Positions 27,527-36,271 of a DNA stretch of 41,359 nucleotides are shown in pieces. The notes under the pieces were generated by a model that worked only from the letters and a program-made list of their open reading frames with translations, did not search any database and was not told the origin of the DNA. A program made the translations under genes and the position numbers. How positions within the stretch are numbered: position 1 is the stretch's first letter; each line of letters opens with the position of its first letter. The DNA is from Reyranella soli (GTDB lineage Bacteria; Pseudomonadota; Alphaproteobacteria; Reyranellales; Reyranellaceae), in the NCBI RefSeq assembly GCF_007992495.1, contig NZ_BKAJ01000135.1:1-41359 (forward strand). The letters are read 5' to 3'.

Positions 27527-27567
27527 CCCGGAAAAGCGCGCGTTGCTACCATGCGGTTTTCCGGGGC
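27527..27567. repeat. Palindrome between priA and the ATP synthase operon
   Basis: CCCCGGAAAA (27527-27536) and TTTTCCGGGG (27558-27567) form a perfect ten-base-pair stem with a 21-base loop in the 173-base gap 27443-27615. On minus it lies about 50 bases after the priA stop and 85 bases before atpH. It could end priA transcripts or act as an operator at the atp promoter. No clear -35/-10 pair was seen. Confidence 0.5.
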
Positions 27568-27615
27568 GCAAGATTGCCAAAGCCCTGTATTACCGCGATT
27601 TTTCAGCGCGGATCG

Positions 27616-29892
27616 TCACATGAAGGAGTAGGGATCGACATCGATCTGCAGACGCACTGAGCCGGGCAGTCCAATCCTTTCCAACCAAGCCCGGAGCAAG
27701 GGTTGCACTGCGATATCGCGCGAGGTTTTCAACAAAAACCGCCGGCGATGGCGGCCGCGCAGCAGGGCGAGCGGCGCGGTCGAGGGACCGAGGATGGTGA
27801 CGCCGTCCTGGTGCGGCGCGCGACGGGCCAGGGCGCTGCAGACATTGTCGACGGCGGCCGGATCCGGCCCCGAGATGATCAGCGACGCCAGTCGGCCAAA
27901 GGGCGGCATGCCGGCGGCGCGGCGATCGGCCAGTTCCGCGGCCACGAACCGATCGCGGTCACCGGACACCAGCGCCTGCATCACCGGATGCTCCGGCGCG
28001 TGCGTCTGCACCAGCGCCCGACCCGGCCGGTCCTCGCGGCCGGCGCGGCCAGCCACCTGATAGAGCAGCTGGAAGGTGCGCTCGGCGGCGCGCAGGTCGC
28101 CCCCGTTCAGGCCGAGGTCGGCGTCGACCACGGCGACCAAGGTGAGGTTGGGGAAATGATGGCCTTTGGCGGCCATCTGGGTGCCGATCAGGATGTCGAT
28201 CTCGCCCGCGATCATGCGCTCGACCGCGGCGGTGGCCTCGGTGCGGTTCATCAGGCTATCGGAGGTGAACAGCTCCAGCCGCGCCTCGGGAAACAATTCC
28301 AGCGCCTCCTCCGCCAGCCGCTCGACACCGGGACCGCAGGCAACGAACTGGTCGGGAGTGCCGCAATACTTGCACTCACGCGCCGGCGGCTCGGCATGGC
28401 CGCAGTGATGGCAGACAAGCGTACGGCGGAAGCGATGCTCGACCAGCCAGGCCGAGCATTGCGGGCATTCGATGCCATGGCCGCAGGCGCGGCACAGCGT
28501 CATTGGCGCGTAGCCACGACGATTGAGGAACAGCAGCGTCTGCTCCTTGGCCTCGAAGGTCCGCTTCATCGCCTCGACGACCGGCGGCGACAGCCAGCGG
28601 CCGCGCGCCGGCTGCTGGCGCCTGAGGTCGATCGCCGACAGCGTCGCAAGCTCGCGCCCGCCATGCCGATCCGGCAGGTGCACCGAGCCGTAGCGGCCGG
28701 TCGAGACATTGACGACGCTTTCCAGCGACGGCGTCGCCGACGCGAGCACGACGGGCGCCGACACCAGGCGCGCCCGCACCACCGCCATGTCGCGCGCATT
28801 GTAGGAGACGCCGTCATCCTGCTTGAACGAACCGTCGTGCTCCTCGTCGACCACGATCAGGCCGAGATTGGCGAAGGGCAGGAACAGCGCCGAGCGCGCA
28901 CCCACCACCACGCCCACCCTGCCCTCGGCGATCGCCCGCCAGGTCTCGCGCCGCTCCAGGCTGGTAAGGCCGGAATGCCACGACGCCGGCATGGCGCCGA
29001 AGCGGTCTTCGAAGCGTTTCAGCCACTGCGCCGTCAGGGCGATCTCGGGCAGCAGCACCAATACCTGCCGGCCCGACGCCAGCGCCGCGGCAATCGCCTC
29101 GAAATAGACCTCGGTCTTGCCGGAGCCCGGCACGCCGTCGAGCAGCGTCGCCGAGAAAGCGTGTGCCAGCACCTTGTCGACCAGGCCTTGCGCTGCGATG
29201 GCCTGCTCGGGCGACAGTTCAGGTCCCTGCCGCTGGCCGTCGGGATGCGCGAACGAGCGCCGCATCGTGCGCTCGACGGGTTCGAGCAGGCCGATCGAGG
29301 CCATGGTCTTGATCACCGACGTACCGACGCCGGCGATGTGCGCCAGCTCTGCCGCCGGCAGCGCCGGCCCATCCTTCAGCTGCTCGAGCACGCGACGTCG
29401 TGCGTTGGTGAGCTTGAGCGCTGCGTCATCACTCGTCGCGGCAGCGCGATAGACGATCTCCGTCTTGGGCGCCTCGAGCGCCGACGGCACGCTCATCGCC
29501 ATGCGCAACACCGCGCCCGGCGGTGCCAGCGTGTAGGCCGATACCCAGTCGACGAAGCGACGCAATGCGTCAGCCATCGGCAGGGCCGGCATGACCTCTT
29601 CGATATCACGCAGCTTCTCGGGCGCGACCTCGCCTGAGCCTTCGCCCCACACTACGCCGATCGTCAGCCGTTTGCCGAGCGGCACGACGACGAAGTGACC
29701 GGCGGCAACCTCCAATCCCTCCGGAACGCTGTAGTCGTAGGCGTCGGCCAGAGGCAGTGGCAGCAGGACGCGGACGGTGCGCTTGATGTTTTCCACCGAT
29801 TCCGGCCGCGACGACGCCGGCCCCTCGGCTTGTAGCTCCGAGGGGGAATCGCTAGAAATTGTGGCGGCAGGCGAGTCCGTACCACTGGCCAT
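27616..29892 (-). CDS. priA: Primosomal protein N' (replication-restart helicase PriA)
   Basis: The 758-residue 3'-to-5' helicase has an N-terminal DNA-binding domain (VLLPLPLADAYDYSVPEG), Walker A GVPGSGKTEVYFE, the DEEH box in VVDEEHDGSFKQ, and zinc-binding cysteines (CRACGHGIECPQC, CHHCGH, CKYCG). C-terminal helicase motifs include GTQMAAKGHHFPN and QVAGRAGR. The first 32 residues are low-complexity and unlike the family. GTG 29796 is therefore a plausible true start, giving 726 residues and leaving room for a divergent promoter. From the ATG at 29892, only 13 bases separate it from the divergent transaldolase. Confidence 0.95.
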   Translation of the reverse strand: MASGTDSPAATISSDSPSELQAEGPASSRPESVENIKRTVRVLLPLPLADAYDYSVPEGLEVAAGHFVVVPLGKRLTIGVVWGEGSGEVAPEKLRDIEEVMPALPMADALRRFVDWVSAYTLAPPGAVLRMAMSVPSALEAPKTEIVYRAAATSDDAALKLTNARRRVLEQLKDGPALPAAELAHIAGVGTSVIKTMASIGLLEPVERTMRRSFAHPDGQRQGPELSPEQAIAAQGLVDKVLAHAFSATLLDGVPGSGKTEVYFEAIAAALASGRQVLVLLPEIALTAQWLKRFEDRFGAMPASWHSGLTSLERRETWRAIAEGRVGVVVGARSALFLPFANLGLIVVDEEHDGSFKQDDGVSYNARDMAVVRARLVSAPVVLASATPSLESVVNVSTGRYGSVHLPDRHGGRELATLSAIDLRRQQPARGRWLSPPVVEAMKRTFEAKEQTLLFLNRRGYAPMTLCRACGHGIECPQCSAWLVEHRFRRTLVCHHCGHAEPPARECKYCGTPDQFVACGPGVERLAEEALELFPEARLELFTSDSLMNRTEATAAVERMIAGEIDILIGTQMAAKGHHFPNLTLVAVVDADLGLNGGDLRAAERTFQLLYQVAGRAGREDRPGRALVQTHAPEHPVMQALVSGDRDRFVAAELADRRAAGMPPFGRLASLIISGPDPAAVDNVCSALARRAPHQDGVTILGPSTAPLALLRGRHRRRFLLKTSRDIAVQPLLRAWLERIGLPGSVRLQIDVDPYSFM

Positions 29893-29905
29893 TGGGGTAG
29901 TTTAT

Positions 29906-30562
29906 ATGAAGTTCTTCGTCGATACCGCCGACGTCGCCGAAATCAAGGATCTGGCGGCTTCGGGTCTGCTCGACGGCGTAACGACCAACCCCTCCCTGAT
30001 CATGAAGTCCGGCCGGCCGATGCTGGAGGTGATCCAGGAGATCTGCGCCATCGTGCCCGGCCCGGTCAGTGCCGAGACCGTCGCGACCGAGCACAAGAAG
30101 ATGCTCGAAGAGGGCAGGAAGCTCGCCAAGCTCGCCAGGAACGTCGCCGTGAAAGTGCCGCTGACGCCGGACGGCCTGAAGACCTGCAAGGCGCTCGCCT
30201 CGGAAGGCACGATGGTGAACGTCACCCTGTGCTTCTCGGCGGCGCAGGCACTGCTGGCAGCCAAGGCCGGCGCCACTTTTGTCTCGCCCTTTGTCGGCCG
30301 GTTGGACGATATCGGCCAGGACGGCATGCATCTGATCGGCGAGATCATGACGATCTATCGCCAGTATCCCCACTTCAAGACCGAGGTGCTGGTCGCTTCC
30401 GTGCGTCATACGCAGCACGTCGTGCAGGCCGCCAAGATGGGCGCCCATGTCGCCACGGTGCCGCCCAACGTCCTGCGTCAGTGCTTCAAGCACGTGCTGA
30501 CCGACAATGGCCTAAAAGCCTTCCTCGACGACTGGGCCAAGACCGGCCAATCCATCCTCTGA
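29906..30562 (+). CDS. fsa: Transaldolase, small (Fsa/TalC) type
   Basis: The 218-residue TIM-barrel protein starts MKFFVDTADVAEIKDL and contains GVTTNPSLI. The Schiff-base lysine lies in AVKVPLTPDGLK (about residue 85), followed by VNVTLCFSAAQALLAAKAGA. SVRHTQHV and GAHVATVPPNVL are also typical. This short family includes transaldolases and fructose-6-phosphate aldolases; sequence alone does not separate them here. It leads into the DUF484 gene, 13 bases downstream. Confidence 0.93.
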   Translation: MKFFVDTADVAEIKDLAASGLLDGVTTNPSLIMKSGRPMLEVIQEICAIVPGPVSAETVATEHKKMLEEGRKLAKLARNVAVKVPLTPDGLKTCKALASEGTMVNVTLCFSAAQALLAAKAGATFVSPFVGRLDDIGQDGMHLIGEIMTIYRQYPHFKTEVLVASVRHTQHVVQAAKMGAHVATVPPNVLRQCFKHVLTDNGLKAFLDDWAKTGQSIL

Positions 30563-30575
30563 CCCGGAGCAACAT

Positions 30576-31307
30576 ATGGGCAGCGACGGCACGGTGACGG
30601 CGCCCGACGGTTCGGGCCGGCAGGTCAAGGTGATCACCGCCGACGACGTCGTCGCCTATCTCAAGGCGCATCCCGACTTCTTCGAGAAGCACGCTGAGCT
30701 CGCCGAAGCGATGGCCCTGGTGCCGCGCGTGCAGGGGCCGGGCGTGATCGACATGCAGCAGGCGATCCTGAAGCGCCTGCGCAGCGAGATCGAGCGGCTG
30801 AAGACCGAGCGCACCGAGATCATCGCCAATTCCAAGCAGAACCAGATTGTCCAGAACCGCATCCAGGCGGCGGTCATCAGCATCATCCAGGCCTCGACCT
30901 TCGAGAAGATGATCCACGTCGTCACCCACGAGCTGCCCGAGCTTCTGGACGTCGACTTCATCACCTTGGCCATCGAGGCCAATGCCGATGCGCCCAAGCG
31001 CGTGCCGGTGCGCGGCGTCTACGTACTGGCGCCAGGCGCCATCGATGCGGCGATCGGCCCCGACAAGCATGCCCGCCTGCGCGCCGACATCGCGGGCGAA
31101 GAGGCCTTCTTCGGCGACATCGCCCGCTTCGTGAAGTCGGACGTGCTGATGCGGCTGCGCGTGTCGTCGGGCTCGCCCGACGGTGTGATGTGCTTCGGCT
31201 CGCGCGATCCGCAGGCCTTCGGGCCCGAGCAGGCGACCGAGCTCCTGTTCTTCCTGTCCAAGGTGCTGGAGAACACCATTCGCGCCTGGCTCGACCTGCC
31301 TGAGTGA
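30576..31307 (+). CDS. DUF484 family protein
   Basis: The 243-residue protein has an N-terminal segment VVAYLKAHPDFFEKHAELAEAM, characteristic of DUF484. A helical region follows (RLRSEIERLKTERTEIIANSK), then a GAF-like domain ending FFLSKVLENTIRAWL. Function is unknown. DUF484 is widely found directly before xerC, as here: its TGA overlaps the xerC ATG (TGATG), so the two are coupled. Confidence 0.9.
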   Translation: MGSDGTVTAPDGSGRQVKVITADDVVAYLKAHPDFFEKHAELAEAMALVPRVQGPGVIDMQQAILKRLRSEIERLKTERTEIIANSKQNQIVQNRIQAAVISIIQASTFEKMIHVVTHELPELLDVDFITLAIEANADAPKRVPVRGVYVLAPGAIDAAIGPDKHARLRADIAGEEAFFGDIARFVKSDVLMRLRVSSGSPDGVMCFGSRDPQAFGPEQATELLFFLSKVLENTIRAWLDLPE

Positions 31308-32248
31308 TGGCCGCGTCAAGCGTCGAGGCAGCACGGCAGGCCTGGCGCGATTGGCTGAAGAGCGAGCGCCGGCTCGCCCAACACACCCTGATCGCCTACG
31401 AGCACGACGTCGCCACCTTTCTCGGCTTCATGACGGACTACCTGGGTGGTCCTCCTACGCTCACGTCGCTCAGCAAGCTCAAGCCCGCGGAGTTCCGTGC
31501 CTGGCTGGCTGAGCGCGCCCGCCAGGGGCTGGCCCGCACCTCGACGGCCCGCGCTTTCTCGTCGGTCCGCTCCTTCTTCCAGTTCCTCGACAAGCGCGGA
31601 CTCGCCCACAACGCCAGCATCGGCGCCATCCAGACGCCCAAGCTGCCGCGCTCGGTGCCCAAGGCGCTCTCCGAACGCGACATGGAGGAATTGCTCGAGG
31701 CGCCGGCCGAACAGGAGCGCGAGGCCTGGCTCGACCTGCGCGACGCCGCCGTCCTGATGCTGCTCTACGGCGCGGGTCTGCGCATCGGCGAAGCGCTCGG
31801 CCTAACCAAGGGTGTCGTCGAGGATCTGCTTAAAACCGGCCGCGACACGCTCTCCGTCACCGGCAAGGGCAACAAGACGCGCCTGGTGCCGCTGCTGCCG
31901 CAGGCGCTCGATGCGCTGCGCGCCTATCGCGACGCCTGTCCGTGGCTCGCCGCCCGCGGTCCGAACGAGGCCTTCTTCATCGGCGCTCGCGGCGGCGCTC
32001 TCGATCCCGCCATCGTGCAGAAGCGCGTGCGCGACATCCGGCGCGGCCTCGGCCTCGCCGAAAGCGTGACGCCGCACGCGCTGCGCCATTCCTTCGCCAC
32101 CCATCTGCTGGGCGCCGGCGGCGATCTGCGGACCATCCAGGAGCTTCTAGGCCACGCCTCGCTGTCGACGACCCAACGCTACACCGACGTCGACACCGCC
32201 CGACTCACCGCCGTCTACCGCGCCGCCCATCCGCGCGCGAAGCGGTAA
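31307..32248 (+). CDS. xerC: Tyrosine recombinase XerC
   Basis: The 313-residue protein has an N-terminal SAM-like domain (RDWLKSERRLAQHTLIAYEHD) and a catalytic domain with LLYGAGLRIGEALGL (Arg), GKGNKTRLVPL (Lys), HALRHSFATHLL (His-x-x-Arg), LLGHASLSTTQRY (His and nucleophile Tyr). It resolves chromosome dimers at dif with XerD. Position after DUF484 and full catalytic set support XerC rather than a mobile-element integrase. ATG 31307 is used; GTG 31304 is an alternative. Confidence 0.94.
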   Translation: MAASSVEAARQAWRDWLKSERRLAQHTLIAYEHDVATFLGFMTDYLGGPPTLTSLSKLKPAEFRAWLAERARQGLARTSTARAFSSVRSFFQFLDKRGLAHNASIGAIQTPKLPRSVPKALSERDMEELLEAPAEQEREAWLDLRDAAVLMLLYGAGLRIGEALGLTKGVVEDLLKTGRDTLSVTGKGNKTRLVPLLPQALDALRAYRDACPWLAARGPNEAFFIGARGGALDPAIVQKRVRDIRRGLGLAESVTPHALRHSFATHLLGAGGDLRTIQELLGHASLSTTQRYTDVDTARLTAVYRAAHPRAKR

Positions 32249-32279
32249 TGGGAGCGCGGGCCTCCGGCCCGCGCTCCCA
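32249..32279. terminator. Palindromic bidirectional terminator after xerC
   Basis: TGGGAGCGCGGGCC (32249-32262), loop TCC, and GGCCCGCGCTCCCA (32266-32279) form a perfect 14-base-pair stem between the convergent xerC and small minus-strand gene. Twenty-two bases of it recur at 39548. Confidence 0.7.
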
Positions 32280-32281
32280 GA

Positions 32282-32590
32282 CTAATCGCGGAATGCGGCC
32301 AGATGGAACGGCCGCTTGGCGGGCTTGCCCGTCACGTCATACGTGCGCACGCGCATCTTCAGCGGATCGGCCAGAAGGCCGACGGTGCAGAAGCCGGGCT
32401 CGACGTCTTCGTGGGCGACGCTGCCGATCACGCAGGAGAAGTTGGTCTTCGCTTCCTTCTGCAGCGGCACCTTCCAGGTGATGACGTACTCGTTCGCGCC
32501 GACCAGCTCGCAGCTCTCGATCATGTAGCCCCGGGCAATTGAACCGTCTGCCGCAATGACGCACGCCAGCCGCTTCTCGAACTCCGCCAT
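32282..32590 (-). CDS. Hypothetical protein, 102 residues
   Basis: The protein has no signal peptide and reads as a compact alpha/beta domain (KRLACVIAADGSIARGYMIE, YVITWKVPLQKEAKTNFSCV, LKMRVRTYDVTGKPAKRPFH). AGGGAGTG lies at good distance before its ATG, and codon use resembles the core. I do not recognise a family. It ends against the palindrome after xerC. Confidence 0.7.
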   Translation of the reverse strand: MAEFEKRLACVIAADGSIARGYMIESCELVGANEYVITWKVPLQKEAKTNFSCVIGSVAHEDVEPGFCTVGLLADPLKMRVRTYDVTGKPAKRPFHLAAFRD

Positions 32591-32732
32591 ATTTCACTCC
32601 CTGCTTGTACACGCGGAGCCTGTGGTACTTGATTTGGCGTCGACAGACTATGGGCAAGCGTCCGCGACGTCGCCGTTGGGCCACGCCTCGCTGCCGACGA
32701 TACCGCGCGATTTCCCGAGAGCGCGCGACGCG

Positions 32733-32918
32733 TCAGTTTCGAATATTGGGAACCGGCAACGTCGTCGGGGTGATCTTCAGGATCTTGTAGCCAGCCTGCT
32801 CGAGCTTAACCGATTCGTGTACCGCTTCCTTGAAGCTGGAATAGCCGATACCGAGTTGCAGTTTGGTCGTCGGGTGCTCGGTCCACACCATATGCTTACC
32901 GAATACTTCGTTTGTCAT
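32733..32918 (-). CDS. Hypothetical protein, 61 residues
   Basis: The small product (VWTEHPTTKLQLGIGYSSFK, LEQAGYKILKITPTTLPVP) reads like a genuine compact domain with an amphipathic helix followed by a strand. The ribosome binding site is weak and local GC is slightly low. No family is recognised. The neighbouring gaps 32591-32732 and 32919-32995 hold nothing I can support. Confidence 0.45.
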   Translation of the reverse strand: MTNEVFGKHMVWTEHPTTKLQLGIGYSSFKEAVHESVKLEQAGYKILKITPTTLPVPNIRN

Positions 32919-32995
32919 GAACGACCATAGAGGTTCTGCCGAGCCACGGCGACTCCGATCATCACAGACAGTCGCATCCGCCGCACCCGCTGCCC

Positions 32996-33520
32996 CTATT
33001 TCGCCTTCTCATAGACTACATGCAGCGCGCCTTCGCTCTTGGGTGCGCATTTCACCATCCGCAGCGGCAATTCGGGCGTACCTGCCGGAAACAGCGGGAT
33101 ACCGTCACCCAGCACCAGCGGAATGATCGCCATCTCCAGCACGTCGAGCCGGCCGATCGCGATCAGCCCACGAATGAGCTGGCCGCCGCCTTCGACGCCG
33201 ACCTTGCGATAGCCGCGCGCTGAAAGCCCATCGGCGATGGCGAGAAGATCGCCCGACCGTGCCTCGACCAGCGGCGGCGCAGCCTCGATCGGCCGGCTGG
33301 TCACGACGAAGACGGGCTTGGCGTGCGGCCACTCCGGCATGGCGCGCTCGATCTCGTAGGTATCGCGCCCCATCACCACCGCATCGATCTCGGCGTGGTA
33401 GGCGTCGATGTCGAATTCCTGCGGCGGATAGGGCATCAGCCAGTCGAACGAGCCATCGGACCGCGCGATCTTGCCGTCGAGCGACATGGCGATATGGCAA
33501 TGCCAAATGGGGTCGGTCAC
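32996..33520 (-). CDS. Dihydrofolate reductase-fold family protein (RibD C-terminal-like)
   Basis: The 174-residue protein has IWHCHIAMSLDGKIARSDGS, the conserved start of the RibD-C/DHFR-like family, then DAVVMGRDTYEIERAM, KPVFVVTSR, GVEGGGQLIRGLI and IPLVLGDGIPLF. It probably binds NADPH; the substrate is unknown and it need not act on folate. GTG 33520 shares GTGA with the stop of the upstream hydrolase gene and is preferred over the ATG at 33574 inside that gene. The pair is translationally coupled. Confidence 0.88.
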   Translation of the reverse strand: MTDPIWHCHIAMSLDGKIARSDGSFDWLMPYPPQEFDIDAYHAEIDAVVMGRDTYEIERAMPEWPHAKPVFVVTSRPIEAAPPLVEARSGDLLAIADGLSARGYRKVGVEGGGQLIRGLIAIGRLDVLEMAIIPLVLGDGIPLFPAGTPELPLRMVKCAPKSEGALHVVYEKAK

Positions 33521-34347
33521 GTCGCGAACACCTTTGCCAGGAACGTCTTCACGTCGGCTACGAACGCCTTCCACGCCGCCTCGTTAGCGCCGTAATGCGC
33601 ACCGCAGCAGCCGCCGGGCTTGCTGCGATTGCCGACGCCCGACAGATAGCGGACCGGCAAGCCCAGCGCATCAAAGCTGTGATGTGCACCGTCATAGACG
33701 CGCGTCTCGACGAGGTCGCGGCCTTGCACGACCCTGTCGATCACCACCTGGCATTGGGACACCGGCGTCCAGTCGTCGAGCGCACCCATGGCGAAAAGCG
33801 TCGGCTGGCGCACGGCAAGCTTGCGCCCCAGCGCATCGGCCAGCGCGCAGTCGGGATAGAGCAGGATCGCCGCGCGCGCCGTGGGACTGCGATCATCGAG
33901 CCGCGGCGACAGCGCCCGTAGCATCGCCACGCCGCCGCCGTAGGAATACCCCATGAAGACGAGCCGGCGCGGGTCGACGAAGCTCTGCTTGCCGAGCCAC
34001 GCCAGGGCAGCGTCGATGTCATGCGCACGCGCCTCGGCGTCGGCTTGGGTCGGCCAGTTCTTGCCGCAGACATCCTTCAGGCCACGCGCGGAAAAACTGT
34101 CGACGACCAGCGCGACATAACCCCACGACATGAGAAGGCCCGCCATGCGCGCGGTATTTTGGCCCGGCCCGCCGCAGCCATGGAAGATTGCGACGGCTGG
34201 CACGGCACCGGTTCCTGCCGGTCGGAAGAGCTGCGCGGCGAGTTGGACCGTCCGTCCGCCCTGCTCCACCCGCACCCGAACATTCTGCTGCGCCAGCGCC
34301 GGCGCAGTGCAGAACAGGGCAAGCAGAACCAGGACGCGCGCGATCAT
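33517..34347 (-). CDS. Secreted dienelactone-hydrolase-family protein
   Basis: The 276-residue protein has a signal peptide (MIARVLVLLALFCTAPALA, cleavage before QQ) and an alpha/beta-hydrolase fold: AIFHGCGGPGQNTARM near the oxyanion hole, nucleophile elbow GYSYGGG (Ser near 143), acid region GALDDWTP and His in YDGAHHSFD. GGCCGAHYGAN near the end is a metal- or disulphide-like Cys pair. It acts in the periplasm on an unknown ester or lactone. The downstream DHFR-fold gene overlaps it by four bases. Confidence 0.85.
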   Translation of the reverse strand: MIARVLVLLALFCTAPALAQQNVRVRVEQGGRTVQLAAQLFRPAGTGAVPAVAIFHGCGGPGQNTARMAGLLMSWGYVALVVDSFSARGLKDVCGKNWPTQADAEARAHDIDAALAWLGKQSFVDPRRLVFMGYSYGGGVAMLRALSPRLDDRSPTARAAILLYPDCALADALGRKLAVRQPTLFAMGALDDWTPVSQCQVVIDRVVQGRDLVETRVYDGAHHSFDALGLPVRYLSGVGNRSKPGGCCGAHYGANEAAWKAFVADVKTFLAKVFAT

Positions 34348-34452
34348 GCGGGCAGTCTATCAGACGGCCCTCGGAAATATTCGGCACTGGTGGGAATAAA
34401 GCCGAATGGCGGGCGTCTCCCTGTTGCAGTCCATGTCTGCCGAGGAGAAATC

Positions 34453-34833
34453 ATGCTGAAGTTTGTGTCGTTTTCCGCCATCGCCACCGTGGCGCTCGCC
34501 GCCGCTTCCTTCGCCGCCGATTCGTCGGCCACGCCGCCCGCCGCCAAGAACGGCATGTTCGTCAATGCCAAGGGCATGACGCTCTACACCTTCGACAAGG
34601 ACACCTCCGGCAAGTCGGTATGCAACGGCCAATGCGCCACCAACTGGCCGCCGATGCTCGTCGCCGACGGCGGCAAGGCCGCGGGCGACTGGACCATCGT
34701 CGTGCGCGACGACGGGCTGAAGCAGTGGGCCTACAAGGGCAAGCCCGTCTACGGCTGGGTCAAGGACACCAAGCCCGGCGACACGACCGGCGACGGCTTC
34801 CTGAACGGCGCCTGGCACATCGCCAAGCCCTGA
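34453..34833 (+). CDS. Small secreted repeat protein (COG4315/Lipoprotein_15 type)
   Basis: The 126-residue protein has a signal peptide (LKFVSFSAIATVALAAASFA). The mature part carries two copies of the motif of this family: GMTLYTFDKDTSGKSVCNGQ with CATNWPP, and QWAYKGKPVYGWVKDTKPGD with TTGDG. Two cysteines likely form a disulphide. Function is unknown. A GAGGAG ribosome binding site precedes the ATG. In several proteobacteria such genes neighbour ECF sigma/anti-sigma pairs, as here. Confidence 0.85.
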   Translation: MLKFVSFSAIATVALAAASFAADSSATPPAAKNGMFVNAKGMTLYTFDKDTSGKSVCNGQCATNWPPMLVADGGKAAGDWTIVVRDDGLKQWAYKGKPVYGWVKDTKPGDTTGDGFLNGAWHIAKP

Positions 34834-34895
34834 CGGTTTCGCGAGGAGGGCGCCGGCCGAGTACGTCCCGGCGCCCGATCGCGTAGACTGACGCC

Positions 34896-35402
34896 ATGGC
34901 CGATCCGGGCCCCCTCATCGAACCGCTGATCCCGGCGCTGCGCCGTTATGCCTACGCGCTCCTGCGCGACCACACGGCAGCCGACGATCTCGTGCAGGAC
35001 ACGCTCGAGCGTGCGCTGCTGCACTGGTCGTCACGCCGGAACGACGGCGACTTGCGGGCGTGGCTGTTCGCCATCCTGCGTAACCTCCATGTCAGCCGGC
35101 ACCGGCAAGCCCTGCGGCGCGGCACCGTCGTGGGCATCGACGAGGAGGAGCTTCCCGAAATCACCGCCGGTCAGGACATCGTCCTGGAAACGCGCGACGT
35201 GCTGGCGGCGGTCGACCAGTTGCCGGAAGAGCAGAAGTCGCTGCTGCTGCTCGTCGGCGTGGAGGACTTCTCCTACGAGGAGGCGGCCAAGGTCCTCGAC
35301 GTGCCGATCGGCACCGTGATGTCGCGATTGTCGAGGGCGCGCCGGCGACTGCGCTCGATCGTCGATGGCGATCGCGTTACCTTGCTGCGGAGAGTGAAAT
35401 GA
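34896..35402 (+). CDS. ECF-type RNA polymerase sigma factor
   Basis: The 168-residue protein has region 2 (LRRYAYALLRDHTAADDLVQDTL, RAWLFAILRN) and region 4 (LPEEQKSLLLLVGVEDFSYE, VLDVPIGTVMSRLSRARRRL) with no extra domains. It directs transcription of a stress regulon not visible here. Its stop overlaps the anti-sigma start (ATGA), so the two are coupled and the pair probably autoregulates. Confidence 0.93.
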   Translation: MADPGPLIEPLIPALRRYAYALLRDHTAADDLVQDTLERALLHWSSRRNDGDLRAWLFAILRNLHVSRHRQALRRGTVVGIDEEELPEITAGQDIVLETRDVLAAVDQLPEEQKSLLLLVGVEDFSYEEAAKVLDVPIGTVMSRLSRARRRLRSIVDGDRVTLLRRVK

Positions 35403-36184
35403 GCAGCGACAACGTTGCCCCCGGGGAAGACGAGTTGCAGGCCTATGTCGACGAGCGGCTCGACGGGCCGCAGCGCGCGGCCGTCGAGGCGCAGCTCGCG
35501 CGCTCGCCCGAGCTGCGCGACCGGATCCAGGCCGAGCGCCGCCATCGCGCGTCCTTGCGCAGCCAGCTGCAGGACAAGGCCGACGAGCCAATTCCGGCGC
35601 GCCTGCGCATTGCCAACATCCAGACGGCGCGGCGTACCCGCCTCACGCGACGGGCCGGACTCGCCGCAGCGGCGCTGGCGATCTTCGTGGTCGGCGTGGG
35701 CGCGGGCTGGTTGGCCAACGAGCAGCGGCCAAGCATTGCGATGTCCGCACCGACCACCAGCATCGCCCAGGGGGCTACGGCGGCCTACCGCACCTTCGTG
35801 GTCGAGGTTGCCCATCCCGTCGAGGTCGGCGTGGCGCAGGAAGCGCATCTGCTGCAGTGGCTGTCCAAGCGGCTTGGCCGCAAGCTCGAGGCGCCCGACC
35901 TGACGCCGTTCGGCTACCGGCTGATCGGCGGACGGCTGCTGCCGGGCGGCAGCGGCGCGGCTGCGCAGCTCATGTACGAGGATTCGACGGGACGGCGCCT
36001 CACGCTCTATGTGCGCGCCGCCGACGGCACGGAGACGGCTTTCCGTTTCCAGAAGGACGGCGATGCCGCGACCTTCGCGTGGATCGACCAGGGGTTCGGT
36101 TTCGCCGTGACGGCCATGGCAAGCCGCGAGGAGCTGCTGCCGATCGCCGAGGCAATCTACAAGGGGCTGACGCCGAAGGGGTGA
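35399..36184 (+). CDS. Anti-sigma factor, single-pass membrane protein
   Basis: The 261-residue protein starts with a cytosolic helical domain (ELQAYVDERLDGPQRAAVEA) that fits the anti-sigma domain but lacks the HxxxCxxC zinc motif. One membrane span lies near residues 86-104 (AALAIFVVGVGAGWLA), and a periplasmic domain follows (YRTFVVEVAHPVEVG, GYRLIGGRLLPGG, FAWIDQGFGFAVTAM). It would sequester the ECF factor at the membrane until a periplasmic signal is sensed. It overlaps the sigma gene by four bases. Confidence 0.88.
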   Translation: MSSDNVAPGEDELQAYVDERLDGPQRAAVEAQLARSPELRDRIQAERRHRASLRSQLQDKADEPIPARLRIANIQTARRTRLTRRAGLAAAALAIFVVGVGAGWLANEQRPSIAMSAPTTSIAQGATAAYRTFVVEVAHPVEVGVAQEAHLLQWLSKRLGRKLEAPDLTPFGYRLIGGRLLPGGSGAAAQLMYEDSTGRRLTLYVRAADGTETAFRFQKDGDAATFAWIDQGFGFAVTAMASREELLPIAEAIYKGLTPKG

Positions 36185-36210
36185 GGGAATTGCAGCGACA
36201 CCTCTTCCAC

Positions 36211-36243
36211 AGGCTCCTCTCCCCCAAAGGGGGAGAGGAGCCT
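36211..36243. terminator. Perfect palindrome between convergent genes
   Basis: AGGCTCCTCTCCCCC (36211-36225), loop AAA and its exact complement (36229-36243) form a 15-base-pair stem between the anti-sigma gene and the convergent dioxygenase-like gene. It is a likely bidirectional terminator. Confidence 0.7.
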
Positions 36244-36271
36244 GAGGGGATAGACGACGGTGCGCCGCGAC

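Noticed and set aside
32605..32790. 61-codon Arg-rich plus-strand frame
   Set aside because: Very basic, no ribosome binding site, and it overlaps the better minus-strand small gene.
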